A stretch of DNA of 64,000 nt from assembly GCF_002777255.1 (NCBI RefSeq), contig NZ_CP017634.1, positions 6,026,903 to 6,090,902 on the forward strand, given 5' to 3'. Under the pieces are notes generated by a model that made no database searches, was not told the DNA's origin, and saw only the letters and a list, made by a program, of their open reading frames with translations. The DNA is from Candidatus Formimonas warabiya (GTDB taxonomy: Bacteria > Bacillota > Dehalobacteriia > Dehalobacteriales > Dehalobacteriaceae). Shown here in pieces: positions 43,054 through 52,220 of this stretch (the stretch's first letter is position 1; every line of letters begins with the position of its first letter). A program made the position numbers and the translations under genes.

Positions 43054-44748
43054 GTGGCATATGAAGGAAAAGCTTTTAAAACCAAGAGATTCCAGGCCCT
43101 GGCGGAGAGGGAAGTGAATAAGCACACCTATTTAAAGGAATGGCCGGAAAAAGGGATCACGGCCAACAAGGGGATCAATGATCCGAAACCCAGCATTAAA
43201 ATAGAAAACGGCCTAGTCGTAGAAATGGACGGCATGAAACGCCAAGATTTTGACATGATTGATCAGTTTATTGCCGACTATTACATCGACAAGTCGGTGG
43301 TTGAGGAAGCCATGGCCATGGACTCCTTAAAAATTGCCCGCATGATCGTGGACATTTGTGTACCACGCCAAGCCGTCATTAGACTTGCCAAGGGGTTCAC
43401 CCCCGCTAAATTTGTCGAGGTGGCCAATTATCTTGATGAATGCGAAATTATCATGGGCATTCACAAAATGCGCGCGCGCAGACGTCCGGGGATTCAATGC
43501 CATACCACCAATGAAAAGGATAATCCGGTGCAAATGGCGGCGGACACTGCGGAAAACCGGCTGCGGGGATTTGATGAATCAGAAACCACCACCGGTGTGG
43601 CGCCGATCGCTCCTTTAAATGCCATCGCCTGCCTGATCGGCGGCCAGACGCCGAAGGTGGGTTTGTTGACCCAGTGCGCCGTGGAAGAAGCTTTGGAACT
43701 GGATCTGGGCATGCGCGGTTTAACAACTTATGCGGAAACGGTTTCCGTGTACGGGACGGAAAGAGTATTCGCGGACGGGGATGATACACCCTGGTCCAAG
43801 GCCTTCCTTGCGGCCGGTTATGCCTCCCGGGGCATCAAGCTGCGCTTTACCTCCGGATCCGGCTCCGAAGTGCAGATGGGCTATGCGGAAGGCAGATCCA
43901 TGCTTTACCTGGAAACGAAGTGCATCATGATTACCAAAGCCTGCGGGGTACAGGGACTGCAGAACGGATCGATCAGCTGCAACGGTATCGCCATGTGTGT
44001 ACCGGGCGGGATGCGTTCCGTACATTCCGAGAACTTAATTACGGCCCTGTGCGATCTGGAGAACGCTTCCGGGTGCGATCAGATTTTCTCCCCGTCGGAT
44101 CTGCGCCGGGCTGCCCGCACCTATCCTTTAATGTGGGCAGGAACGGATTTTATCTTTTCCGGTTATGGCGGGGTGCCCAATTATGATAATATGTTTGCCG
44201 GTGCAAACTTTGATGCCAATGACTTTGACGACTATTTAGTGGTGCAAAGAGACCTGATTGTCAACGGCGGACTCGTACCTGTAACAGAGGAAGAAACGAT
44301 TGCCGTACGGAACAGGGCGGCCCGGGCCGTGCAAGCCGTGTTTACGGAAATGGGCTGGCCGGAAATTACCGATGGGGAAGTGGAAGCAGCCACCTATGCA
44401 CACGGCAGCAAGAACATGCCGGAACGCAATATCCGGGAGGACATTAATGCCGCACAGGATTTAATGAAAAAAGGCGTGACAGGGGTAGATCTGATCAAGG
44501 CTTTAGCGAAACACGGATTTGAAGATATTGCGGAAAATGTTTTAACCATGATGAAACATAAAGTGGCGGGAGATTTTCTCCATACCTCCGCCATTGTCAC
44601 CGGGGAAAATCAGGTTTTGGCCGCAGTGAATAATCTGAATGATTATGAAGGCCCGGGAACAGGATACCGCCTGGAAGAGGATCCGGAAACCTGGGAAAAG
44701 GTGCAAAGGATTCCCCAAGAAGTGGATCCCAAGACCTATGAGTCTTAA
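43054..44748 (+). CDS. pduC: B12-dependent propanediol dehydratase large subunit
   Basis: 564 aa, GTG start at 43054. RFQALAEREVNKHTYLKEWPEKGI, RRRPGIQCHTTNEKDNPVQMAADTAEN, GQTPKVGLLTQCAVEEALEL and RFTSGSGSEVQMGYAEGRSMLYLE are the diol/glycerol dehydratase signature segments, with the catalytic Glu/Asp/His in the TIM barrel. Turns 1,2-propanediol into propionaldehyde (or glycerol into 3-hydroxypropionaldehyde) by an adenosylcobalamin radical reaction inside the shell. Length equals that of Salmonella PduC (554) or Klebsiella DhaB (555). Diol against glycerol preference cannot be decided by eye. Confidence 0.96.
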   Translation: MAYEGKAFKTKRFQALAEREVNKHTYLKEWPEKGITANKGINDPKPSIKIENGLVVEMDGMKRQDFDMIDQFIADYYIDKSVVEEAMAMDSLKIARMIVDICVPRQAVIRLAKGFTPAKFVEVANYLDECEIIMGIHKMRARRRPGIQCHTTNEKDNPVQMAADTAENRLRGFDESETTTGVAPIAPLNAIACLIGGQTPKVGLLTQCAVEEALELDLGMRGLTTYAETVSVYGTERVFADGDDTPWSKAFLAAGYASRGIKLRFTSGSGSEVQMGYAEGRSMLYLETKCIMITKACGVQGLQNGSISCNGIAMCVPGGMRSVHSENLITALCDLENASGCDQIFSPSDLRRAARTYPLMWAGTDFIFSGYGGVPNYDNMFAGANFDANDFDDYLVVQRDLIVNGGLVPVTEEETIAVRNRAARAVQAVFTEMGWPEITDGEVEAATYAHGSKNMPERNIREDINAAQDLMKKGVTGVDLIKALAKHGFEDIAENVLTMMKHKVAGDFLHTSAIVTGENQVLAAVNNLNDYEGPGTGYRLEEDPETWEKVQRIPQEVDPKTYES

Positions 44749-44778
44749 TGAAATACTGATCGAAAGGGGTGTCGTGAA

Positions 44779-45435
44779 GTGGATATCAGCCCAAAATTAA
44801 TAGAAGAAATTGTCGCCCAGGTGTTGGCGCAAATGGGCAATGGGGCGGCAGCCGGAAAAAATGGGGCCGGCCCGGACAGCGCCCAAGGAATGTCTCTTAC
44901 TGACGTAGGAACAGCGAAACAAGGAACCAATCCCAAAGAAGTTGTCATCGGCATTGCTCCCGCTTTTGGGAAAAACATGCATTATACCATTAAAAGAATC
45001 CCCCATGCGATAGTCCTCCGGGAAATTATTGCGGGAATTGAGGAGGAAGGCTGCGTGGCGAGAGTCGTACGGGTGGAGCGCACCAGTGATGTCGGTTTTA
45101 TCAGCAATTATGCCGCGAAACTGTCCGGCTCCGGAATTGGCATTGGTGTCCAATCCAAAGGAACAACAGTAATTACGCAAAAAGATTTGAACCCGTTAAC
45201 CAATCTGGAATTGTTCCCTTTAGCGCCGCTGATCACGGAAGACCGCTACCGGGCCATCGGCCGCAATGCTGCCAAATACGCCAAAGGAGACAGTCCCATA
45301 CCTGTCCCGGTTCAGCTTGATCAGACGGTTCTTCCTATCTATCAGCCCATTGCTGTGCTGCTCCATAATCGGGAAACAAGTGAGGTTTTAATCGATGGCG
45401 CGCATCGTGAGATCGCGTATAAATTTGCCAAATAA
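44779..45435 (+). CDS. pduD: Propanediol dehydratase medium subunit
   Basis: 218 aa, GTG start. N-terminal DISPKLIEEIVAQVLAQMG is an amphipathic encapsulation helix, then a Gly/Ala linker, then the domain EVVIGIAPAFGKNMHYTIKRIPHAIVLREIIAGIEEEGC, VVRVERTSDVGFISNYAAKLSGSGIGIGVQSKGTTVI, which binds the lower face of B12. It holds cobalamin together with PduC. Same operon order (C, D, E) as in all pdu loci. Confidence 0.95.
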   Translation: MDISPKLIEEIVAQVLAQMGNGAAAGKNGAGPDSAQGMSLTDVGTAKQGTNPKEVVIGIAPAFGKNMHYTIKRIPHAIVLREIIAGIEEEGCVARVVRVERTSDVGFISNYAAKLSGSGIGIGVQSKGTTVITQKDLNPLTNLELFPLAPLITEDRYRAIGRNAAKYAKGDSPIPVPVQLDQTVLPIYQPIAVLLHNRETSEVLIDGAHREIAYKFAK

Positions 45436-45452
45436 ATTGGGGGTGATGATCC

Positions 45453-45962
45453 GTGGATGAGAAAAACATAGAATTATTAGTTCGTGAAGTTTTGCAGTCC
45501 CTGGGGGGGAATGCCCTGGCTCCATCGGCAGGAGAAAAAACAGGAGGGGATGGTCAAAAGCTGTCCGTAGAGGACTTCCCCCTTCAAGAAAAAAGACCTG
45601 AACTGATCAGGAGCAAGACCGGTAAAAAGATGGAGGAATTGACCCTGGAGGCGCTCATGAAGGGGCAGATCAATTTTGAGGATTTTCGCACAGACCCGGG
45701 TATTTTGGAATATCAGGCCCAAATCGCCGAGGCGGCGGGAAGACCCCAGTTGGCGCAAAATTTAAGGCGGGCCATGGAATTGACGGCTCTTCCCGATGAA
45801 GAAGTGCTTTCCCTGTACAATTCCCTCCGGCCTTACCGTTCTTCGAAAGCGCAATTATTAGGCTATGCGGAACATCTGGAAAAAACCTATCAGGCCATAG
45901 CCTGTGCTAAGTTATTCCGCGAGGCTGCTGAAGTCTATGAAAAACGCGGTATGCTGGCTTAG
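45453..45962 (+). CDS. pduE: Propanediol dehydratase small subunit
   Basis: 169 aa, GTG start behind GGGGGTGATGATCC. N-terminal EKNIELLVREVLQSLGGN is another encapsulation-type helix; KMEELTLEALMKGQINFEDFRTDPGILEYQAQIAEAAGRPQLAQNLRRAMELTALPDEEVLSLYNSLRPYRSS is the small-subunit signature. Completes the heterohexameric dehydratase. Confidence 0.94.
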   Translation: MDEKNIELLVREVLQSLGGNALAPSAGEKTGGDGQKLSVEDFPLQEKRPELIRSKTGKKMEELTLEALMKGQINFEDFRTDPGILEYQAQIAEAAGRPQLAQNLRRAMELTALPDEEVLSLYNSLRPYRSSKAQLLGYAEHLEKTYQAIACAKLFREAAEVYEKRGMLA

Positions 45963-45981
45963 TGCTGTGATACGGAATGGT

Positions 45982-46013
45982 GCCCAGAGCAAGGCTTCAA
46001 CCTTGCTCCGGGC
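45982..46013 (+). other. Strong hairpin between pduE and pduG
   Basis: GCCC-A-GAGCAAGG (45982-45994) pairs with CCTTGCTC-C-GGGC (46001-46013), loop CTTCAA, one mismatch, no T run. It is likely an mRNA stabiliser or processing site that sets enzyme to reactivase ratio. Confidence 0.6.
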
Positions 46014-46034
46014 CATTGATGAAGAGGTGAGAAG

Positions 46035-47870
46035 ATGTTATTGGTGGCTGGCGTGGATATTGGCAACTCCACTACTGAGGTTGCCATCGCCCAAATTAAC
46101 GGATCTAAACTGGAGTTTTATACCAGTGGGATAGAAAAGACCACCGGGGTGAAAGGAACCAAACGAAATATCCGGGGTATTGTCAATGCGTTAAATAACG
46201 CCTTAGAAAATACTCCCTACCAGATTAAAGACATTTCCCTGATTTTGCTCAACGAAGCAACACCGGTCATCGGTGATATCGCCATGGAGACGATCACGGA
46301 AACCGTGATTACCGAGTCTACCATCATCGGCCATAACCCATCCACACCGGGTGGCGTCGGCTTTGGGGTGGGGACCACTATTTCCTTTCAAGAATTGATG
46401 AGCCACCGGGGAAAGGAACCGGTGATTCCACTGATCAACGCCGGCTACGATTTCGCGGATGTGGCGGCGGAAATCAACCACAAGCTGGATCAGGGGATCA
46501 GAATTGTCGGCGTGATTGTCCAGAATGATGATGGAGTGTTGATCAGCAACCGTTTGAAAACCTCCATGCCCATCGTTGATGAAGTTAAATATATCGATAA
46601 AGTTCCCGTCCATATGCCGGCAGCGGTGGAAGTAGCGGAAAGCGGCAGGACGATTGAAACCTTGTCCAACCCCTTCGGTATCGCCACGGTATTTAACCTG
46701 GATCCGGAGGAAACCAAGCTGGTGGTGCCCCTATCACGGGCTTTGATCGGCAATCGATCGGCCGTCGTGATTAAGACGCCGCAAGGAGATGTGCACGCGC
46801 GCCGGATTCCGGCCGGAAAATTAATGATTCTGGGACAGCATCATAAAGCGGAAATCAATATCGAAGCCGGCGCGGATGAGATTATGTCTTCCGTAGAAAA
46901 AGTAAAGCCGGTCTTGGATGTGCGGGGTGAGCCGGGGACCAATGTAGGCGGCATGCTGGAGCGGGTCCGTGCCGTGATGAGCAAACTGACGGATCAGCCC
47001 ATCGAAACCATGGCCATTCAGGATATCTTAGCCGTAGACACCTTTGCCCCTAAAGAAGTGCTGGGCGGGGTGGCGGGAGAATCCGCTTTGGAGAACGCCG
47101 TCGGCCTGGCTGCTATGGTGAAAACGAGCCGGCTGCCTATGCAGCAAATCGCGGCAGCATTAGAAAAAGAAATCGGCGTCAAAGTGCAAATTGAAGGCGT
47201 GGAAGCGAATATGGCTATTTTAGGCGCCTTAACCACACCGGGCAGCGCCAAACCTCTGGCGATCGTGGATATTGGCGGCGGTTCCAGCGATGCGGCCATT
47301 ATCAACAGCCAGGATCAGGTCTTTTATACCCACTTGGCCGGTGCAGGGGATATGGTGACCATGTTGATCAAGGCCGAACTGGGGCTGGACAGCACCTTAC
47401 TGGCCGAAGCCATTAAGTGTTCGCCTTTGGCTAAAGTGGAAAGCCTGTTTCATATGCGCATGGAAGATGGTTCGGTGAAGTTCTTTGATCAGCCCCTGGA
47501 TCCCCATTTGTTCTCCCGGGTGGTGGTGCTGAATGGGAACACTATGGAACCGATCGAGACCGACCACTCTATGGAAAGAATCAGGACCGTGCGCCGGGAG
47601 GCGAAACGGCGGGTTTTTGTGACCAATGTGCTCCGGGCCTTAACCCGGATTGCGCCCAATGGAAATATCCGCCTCCTCGATTTTGTGGTCATCGTGGGTG
47701 GATCGGCGCTGGATTTTGAAATACCGGAAATGATCACGGAGGCGCTGGCGGAGTATAAAATCGTAGCGGGTCGGGCCAATGTGCGGGGAATGATGGGACC
47801 GAGAAATGCTGTGGCCACCGGCCTGGTACTTTCGTATTACCAGAATTTAAAAAATGGGAGTAATGGATGA
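46035..47870 (+). CDS. pduG: Diol dehydratase reactivase large subunit
   Basis: 611 aa. LLVAGVDIGNSTTEVAIAQI (actin-like ATPase phosphate-1), IVDIGGGSSDAAII (phosphate-2) and VVIVGGSALDFEIPEMITEAL (adenosine loop) frame the ASKHA fold; a swivelling domain lies between. It exchanges damaged cobalamin on the dehydratase at the cost of ATP. ATG 46035 behind GAAGAGGTGAG. Overlaps pduH. Confidence 0.95.
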   Translation: MLLVAGVDIGNSTTEVAIAQINGSKLEFYTSGIEKTTGVKGTKRNIRGIVNALNNALENTPYQIKDISLILLNEATPVIGDIAMETITETVITESTIIGHNPSTPGGVGFGVGTTISFQELMSHRGKEPVIPLINAGYDFADVAAEINHKLDQGIRIVGVIVQNDDGVLISNRLKTSMPIVDEVKYIDKVPVHMPAAVEVAESGRTIETLSNPFGIATVFNLDPEETKLVVPLSRALIGNRSAVVIKTPQGDVHARRIPAGKLMILGQHHKAEINIEAGADEIMSSVEKVKPVLDVRGEPGTNVGGMLERVRAVMSKLTDQPIETMAIQDILAVDTFAPKEVLGGVAGESALENAVGLAAMVKTSRLPMQQIAAALEKEIGVKVQIEGVEANMAILGALTTPGSAKPLAIVDIGGGSSDAAIINSQDQVFYTHLAGAGDMVTMLIKAELGLDSTLLAEAIKCSPLAKVESLFHMRMEDGSVKFFDQPLDPHLFSRVVVLNGNTMEPIETDHSMERIRTVRREAKRRVFVTNVLRALTRIAPNGNIRLLDFVVIVGGSALDFEIPEMITEALAEYKIVAGRANVRGMMGPRNAVATGLVLSYYQNLKNGSNG

Positions 47871-48268
47871 TGGCGGATTTAAACCAACAGGAAACCTTAA
47901 GCATCATTATTTGCCGGGAATTAGGAGATAACACCGGCGTGACGGTGGAACAGGTGCGGCAGGGCGTGGAGGAAGAACAAATGCCCTCCTGTGTGATCAG
48001 CGGTATCGGCAACAGTATGAATTTGGCCAGATTAGCTGCGGAGTCCTCCTCATTAGGGATCGGTGTAGGCATTGACAAGGATGGGATGATTACGCTTACC
48101 CATCACCGCATGCCCTTCAACCAGCCTGTGATGCAGGTTTCCACCCGGAACGATCCCGGTGTGGCCAGAATCATTGGCACCAATGCCGCACGGTTATTCA
48201 AGGGGCGGCCCTTTATGGACTGGCCTCATATCAAAACTTCTTTTCCGGAAGGGTTTTGGGAGTATTAG
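47867..48268 (+). CDS. pduH: Diol dehydratase reactivase small subunit
   Basis: 133 aa, ATG at 47867 overlapping the pduG stop (a second ATG at 47870). SIIICRELGDNTGVTVEQVRQGVEEEQMPSCVISG, ESSSLGIGVGIDKDGMITLTHHRMP and PVMQVSTRNDPGVARIIGTNAARLFKGRPF are the family's beta-strand core, related to the dehydratase medium subunit. Partner of PduG. Confidence 0.93.
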   Translation: MMADLNQQETLSIIICRELGDNTGVTVEQVRQGVEEEQMPSCVISGIGNSMNLARLAAESSSLGIGVGIDKDGMITLTHHRMPFNQPVMQVSTRNDPGVARIIGTNAARLFKGRPFMDWPHIKTSFPEGFWEY

Positions 48269-48348
48269 CGCGAGCCGGAGGCTTTTTGGCTAGTGATTAA
48301 TCTTTGCTTAAATCAGGCAGTTTTTTGCATATAGGAGGTAAAATACCG

Positions 48349-48990
48349 GTGGATTTAGATCAAGCTGTGATTGTGCGGGAAATTGTGCGGAAGGTTCTGG
48401 AAAAGCAAAATCAAAAAAATCCAGTCTGGATACCTGTCGGTATTTCCAACCGGCATGTCCATTTATCAGAACAGGATGTGGAAACTCTGTTCGGAAAGGG
48501 CCATCAACTTCATGTCGGTCGGGAACTGTCCCAACCGGGCTATTATGCGGCAGAAGAGACCGTGACCCTGGTTGGTCCGAAAGGAGTATTAAGCAAGGTC
48601 CGGGTTTTGGGTCCGCCCAGACCCCATACCCAGGTGGAAATTTTGCTTTCCGACGGATATACCCTGGGGATTCAGCCCCCCATTCAAGAATCAGGCCTGG
48701 TGGCCGGGACGCCCTGCTTAACCATTGTGGGACCGCAAGGAGCCGTGACGCAATGCCGGGGTGTGATGGCGGCTTGGCGGCATATTCATATGAACAGCCG
48801 GCAGGCCCGGGTGCTGGGGATTCAAGACGGAGATTTCGTAAAGGTGCAAACCCAGGGGGACAGGTCTGTGACGCTGCATCAGGTGAAAGTCCGGGTCGAT
48901 GAAAAATTTGTCACGGAAGTTCATCTGGATGTAGAGGAGGGAAATGCGGCCGGTTTAAAAAACGGGGATCAAGTGGAATTATTTTTATAA
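48349..48990 (+). CDS. pduL: Phosphate propanoyltransferase PduL
   Basis: 213 aa from GTG 48349 behind AGGAGG; the longer frame to 48304 has no SD. Encapsulation helix DQAVIVREIVRKVLEKQ, then two PduL barrels with the zinc-binding NRHVHLSEQD (His pair) and MAAWRHIHMNSRQARVLGI. It converts propionyl-CoA and phosphate into propionyl-phosphate and recycles CoA inside the shell. In this operon a butyrate-kinase-type enzyme follows for the ATP step. Confidence 0.94.
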   Translation: MDLDQAVIVREIVRKVLEKQNQKNPVWIPVGISNRHVHLSEQDVETLFGKGHQLHVGRELSQPGYYAAEETVTLVGPKGVLSKVRVLGPPRPHTQVEILLSDGYTLGIQPPIQESGLVAGTPCLTIVGPQGAVTQCRGVMAAWRHIHMNSRQARVLGIQDGDFVKVQTQGDRSVTLHQVKVRVDEKFVTEVHLDVEEGNAAGLKNGDQVELFL

Positions 48991-49054
48991 CCCTTTGGGT
49001 GGCAGTGCCAAAGGGAATGTTGATCAAGAGACAAATGACGGAGGTGCCTGTATT

Positions 49055-50467
49055 GTGGCTACAGAAGATGTAGTGAGAATTGTAACGGAAAAGGTGCTGG
49101 AACATCTAAAGCAAAAGAATCCTGCTCCCACAAACGGTCCGGGAGGCGGTCCGGGGAACGGTATCTTCGATGAGGTGAATGAAGCCGTGGAAGCAGCCTG
49201 GCTTGCCCAAAAACATTTGATCGCCCTGGGGTTGGAAAAGCGGGAAAGGATCATTGAGGCGATGCGTCAGGCAGGCATGGCAAACGTAGAAATGCTGGCC
49301 AGAATGGAAGTAGAAGAGACCGGGATGGGGCGCTATGAAGATAAGGTGCTGAAACATCACCTGGCTATTTTAAGAACCCCCGGAGTGGAGGACATTCGCC
49401 CGGAAGTCTTTTCCGGCGATCATGGGCTGACCCTGGTGGAAAGATTGCCCTTCGGTGTTGCCGGCTGTATTACTCCTTCCACGGCTCCTTCAGAAACCGT
49501 ATTCCATAACACCATCTGTATGATTGCCGCCGGCAACAGTGCCGTGATCAGTCCCCACCCTGCCGCGAAAAATGTCACCTTAAAAGCGGTGGAAATCCTG
49601 AATCTAGCCGTGCAATCTGCAGGTGGGCCGGTTAATTTAGTGGTCTGCCTGCGTGAGGCCACCCTGCAAAAGGCCTCGGAAATCATGAAGCACCCGAAAA
49701 TTAATTTATTGCTTGCTACGGGTGGGCCTGGTGTGGTCGAAGCCGTCTTGTCCTCCGGAAAGAAGGCCATTGGTGCCGGACCGGGAAACCCCCCTGCCCT
49801 AGTGGACGAAACTGCAGATTTACCCAAAGCGGCCCGGGATATTGTGGCCGGAGCGGGTTTTGAAAATGATATCCAGTGTATTGGGGAAAAAGAGGTGCTC
49901 GTCGTGGAACAGGTGGCCGACCGGCTCATTGCCGAGATGGCCAAGAGCGGGGCTTATCTCCTGAAAGATGAAAAGGAGGTAGATCGCTTGACAAAATTGG
50001 TGACCACGCCGGAAGGCCAAGTCAATAAGGATTATATCGGCAAGGATGCTCAGGTGATTTTGCATGCCATGGGCATTCCGGCACCGGATCACATCCGGGT
50101 GATTATCTATGAAGTACCGGCAAACCACATCACGGTAAGGGAAGAATTTTTGATGCCCCTTCTGCCGATTGTCCGGGTCAAGGACGTTGATGAAGGTATT
50201 GAGCTGGCCGTATGTATTGAAGGAGGGTGCCGTCATACCGCAACCATGCATTCCAAGAACGTTGACAATATGACGCGGTTTGCCCGGGCTATTCAAACCA
50301 CCATTTTTGTGAAAAATGGACCTTCTTACAATGGTGTGGGTCTGGGCGGAGAGGGTTACGGCACTATGACTATCGCCGGGCCCACCGGGGAAGGGTTGAC
50401 TTCGCCGCGTAGCTTCACCAGAGTGCAGCGCTGTACTTTAGTGGAGGGCTTTAATCTCCGGTCCTAA
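49055..50467 (+). CDS. pduP: CoA-acylating propionaldehyde dehydrogenase
   Basis: 470 aa from GTG 49055 (GGAGGTG upstream). N-terminal ATEDVVRIVTEKVLEHLKQ is the known PduP encapsulation helix pattern. Catalytic Cys in NDIQCIGEKEV (about 273); NAD-binding CITPSTAPSETVFHNTICMIAAGNSAVISPHPAAK; GGPGVVEAVLSSGKKAIGAGPGNPPALVDE. Oxidises propionaldehyde with NAD+ and CoA to propionyl-CoA, keeping the toxic aldehyde inside. Confidence 0.95.
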   Translation: MATEDVVRIVTEKVLEHLKQKNPAPTNGPGGGPGNGIFDEVNEAVEAAWLAQKHLIALGLEKRERIIEAMRQAGMANVEMLARMEVEETGMGRYEDKVLKHHLAILRTPGVEDIRPEVFSGDHGLTLVERLPFGVAGCITPSTAPSETVFHNTICMIAAGNSAVISPHPAAKNVTLKAVEILNLAVQSAGGPVNLVVCLREATLQKASEIMKHPKINLLLATGGPGVVEAVLSSGKKAIGAGPGNPPALVDETADLPKAARDIVAGAGFENDIQCIGEKEVLVVEQVADRLIAEMAKSGAYLLKDEKEVDRLTKLVTTPEGQVNKDYIGKDAQVILHAMGIPAPDHIRVIIYEVPANHITVREEFLMPLLPIVRVKDVDEGIELAVCIEGGCRHTATMHSKNVDNMTRFARAIQTTIFVKNGPSYNGVGLGGEGYGTMTIAGPTGEGLTSPRSFTRVQRCTLVEGFNLRS

Positions 50468-50494
50468 ATACCAAATGATAGGTGTGATGAATTC

Positions 50495-51562
50495 TTGTGG
50501 AAAATATTCGTAATTAACCCGGGCTCTACCTCGACGAAAATTGCCGTTTACGGAGAGGGAAAAAGTCCCCTTGAGGAAACCATCCGCCATAAGCCCGGCA
50601 TCATCTGGACCTTCCCTAGCGTCACCGACCAGCTGAACTATCGACTGGACATGATCAGGTCCTGGTTAAGGGAATTGGGTGAAACCATCGTCAGTTTTAG
50701 TGCCGTTGCAGTGCGCGGCGGTTTATTAAAACCCCTGCCGGGAGGAACTTATCTGGTCAATGAACCCATGCTGGATGATCTGGTGCACAACCGGTATGGG
50801 GAACATGCATCCAACTTAGGCGCCTTGATGGGCCATGACCTGGTCCAAGGGTATGCGGTTCCCTGTTATATGGTTGACCCGGTGGTGGTCGATGAAATGG
50901 AACCCGTGGCGCGTTTGTCCGGACACCCCTTGCTTCCGCGCAAAAGCATCTTTCATGCCCTCAATCAAAGAGCGATTGCGCGCAAAGCCGCCCGGGTCTT
51001 GGGCAAGAATTACCAGGATTGTAGATTTGTTGTGGCCCACCTGGGGGGAGGAATCTCTGTAGCTGCCCATGATCAGGGACGTGTGGTGGACGTGAACAAC
51101 GCGTTAGATGGAGAAGGCCCTTTTTCGCCGGAGCGGTCCGGCACCTTGCCCGCCGGTCAACTGGTGGAGTTATGTTTCAGCGGAAAATACTCCAAGCAGG
51201 AAGTGCTGAGGATGGTGAAAGGGAACGGCGGAGTGACCGCCTATTTAGGTACGGCCGATCTGCGGGAGGTGGAAGTCCGGAGTGCCAACGGTGATTCTGG
51301 TGCTGGTCAAGTGCTGGAAGCCATGGTGTACCAAATTATTAAAGAAATTGGCGCCTATGCCGCGGTCCTTGGGGGCAGTATAGACGCTATTGTGATTACG
51401 GGCGGCATTGCTTATTCAAGCAGGCTGACTGATTTGATTAGGGCAGGTGTCAAGGCCTTTGCTCCCGTCCTGATTTATCCGGGGGAAGATGAGAACGGGG
51501 CCTTGGCGGAGGGTGTGATCCGGGTCCTGACAGGGGAAGAAAAAGCCAGAATTTATGGTTAG
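50495..51562 (+). CDS. Butyrate kinase-family acyl kinase (replaces PduW)
   Basis: 355 aa, TTG start at 50495 behind AGGTG. KIFVINPGSTSTKIAVY (phosphate-1), VVAHLGGGISVAAHDQGRVVDVNNALDGEGPFSPERSGTLP (phosphate-2 and catalytic loop) and IDAIVITGGIAYSSRL are butyrate/branched-chain kinase features. Acetate- or propionate-kinase types (AckA/PduW) are longer (about 400) and differ. It should make ATP from propionyl-phosphate. Placed between pduP and pduK, so it is an operon-specific substitute. Confidence 0.88.
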   Translation: MWKIFVINPGSTSTKIAVYGEGKSPLEETIRHKPGIIWTFPSVTDQLNYRLDMIRSWLRELGETIVSFSAVAVRGGLLKPLPGGTYLVNEPMLDDLVHNRYGEHASNLGALMGHDLVQGYAVPCYMVDPVVVDEMEPVARLSGHPLLPRKSIFHALNQRAIARKAARVLGKNYQDCRFVVAHLGGGISVAAHDQGRVVDVNNALDGEGPFSPERSGTLPAGQLVELCFSGKYSKQEVLRMVKGNGGVTAYLGTADLREVEVRSANGDSGAGQVLEAMVYQIIKEIGAYAAVLGGSIDAIVITGGIAYSSRLTDLIRAGVKAFAPVLIYPGEDENGALAEGVIRVLTGEEKARIYG

Positions 51563-51599
51563 ATATAATTTCCATGCGCAACGAGGAGGTGAATGCACC

Positions 51600-52220
51600 G
51601 TGGCATGTTTAGATTCCATCGGAGTCATCGAGCTGGTCGGTCTGGCCACTGCGATTGAATGTGCGGACGCAGCGGTGAAAGCCGCCCATGTGAGACTCCT
51701 GGGATACGAGTTGTCCAAAGGCGGAGGTATGGTCACCATTAAGATCAGCGGTAACGTGGGCGCGGTTCAAGCTGCCGTAGCGGCAGGGACGGCGGCCTCG
51801 GCCAGGGTGGGCACCGTGGTAAGTAAAATCATTATCCCCCGGCCTCACCGGGATCTGGATCAGTTTATTCTGAGCAAAGAAACTGTGCCAGCCTTTGAGG
51901 CCAAGGAAGAGGAAAGAGAAAATGGAGGGTTGGCATGGGGGCCGGGGCAAGAAAGTGAGGAATTTGATGAGGGAGATGCGACACCGGTTAATCCGGGTTG
52001 GGTTGATGAAGAGGAAATAACGGAGCCTGCGGAGCGCCTGGAGGAGGATGGTGCATCGGATGCTCCATTGGACCAAAACAATCCCGGCGACCCAAGTGCC
52101 CGGAATGAGATGGAGAACTCCCGGAAAGCGACCTGTAATATCTGCAATGATCCTCAATGTCCCCGCCAAAAGGGTGAACCCCATGTGAATTGCCTTCATT
52201 TTAAGAGTGAAAAGAGATGA
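51600..52220 (+). CDS. pduK: Shell protein PduK with C-terminal Cys motif
   Basis: 206 aa from GTG 51600 behind GAGGAGGTG. BMC-H domain at 1-90 (DSIGVIELVGLATAIECADAAVKAAHVRLLGYELSKGGGMVTI... IIPRPHRDLDQFI), then a 90-residue acidic, Pro/Glu-rich linker, then CNICNDPQCPRQKGEPHVNC at about 180-199, a four-Cys motif thought to hold an iron-sulfur or zinc centre in PduK. Minor shell protein. Overlaps the next gene by ATGA. Confidence 0.9.
   Translation: MACLDSIGVIELVGLATAIECADAAVKAAHVRLLGYELSKGGGMVTIKISGNVGAVQAAVAAGTAASARVGTVVSKIIIPRPHRDLDQFILSKETVPAFEAKEEERENGGLAWGPGQESEEFDEGDATPVNPGWVDEEEITEPAERLEEDGASDAPLDQNNPGDPSARNEMENSRKATCNICNDPQCPRQKGEPHVNCLHFKSEKR

Noticed and set aside
51609..52199. 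Long minus-strand ORF opposite pduK
   Set aside because: It lies entirely within a well-supported shell protein gene, has no family features and no SD.
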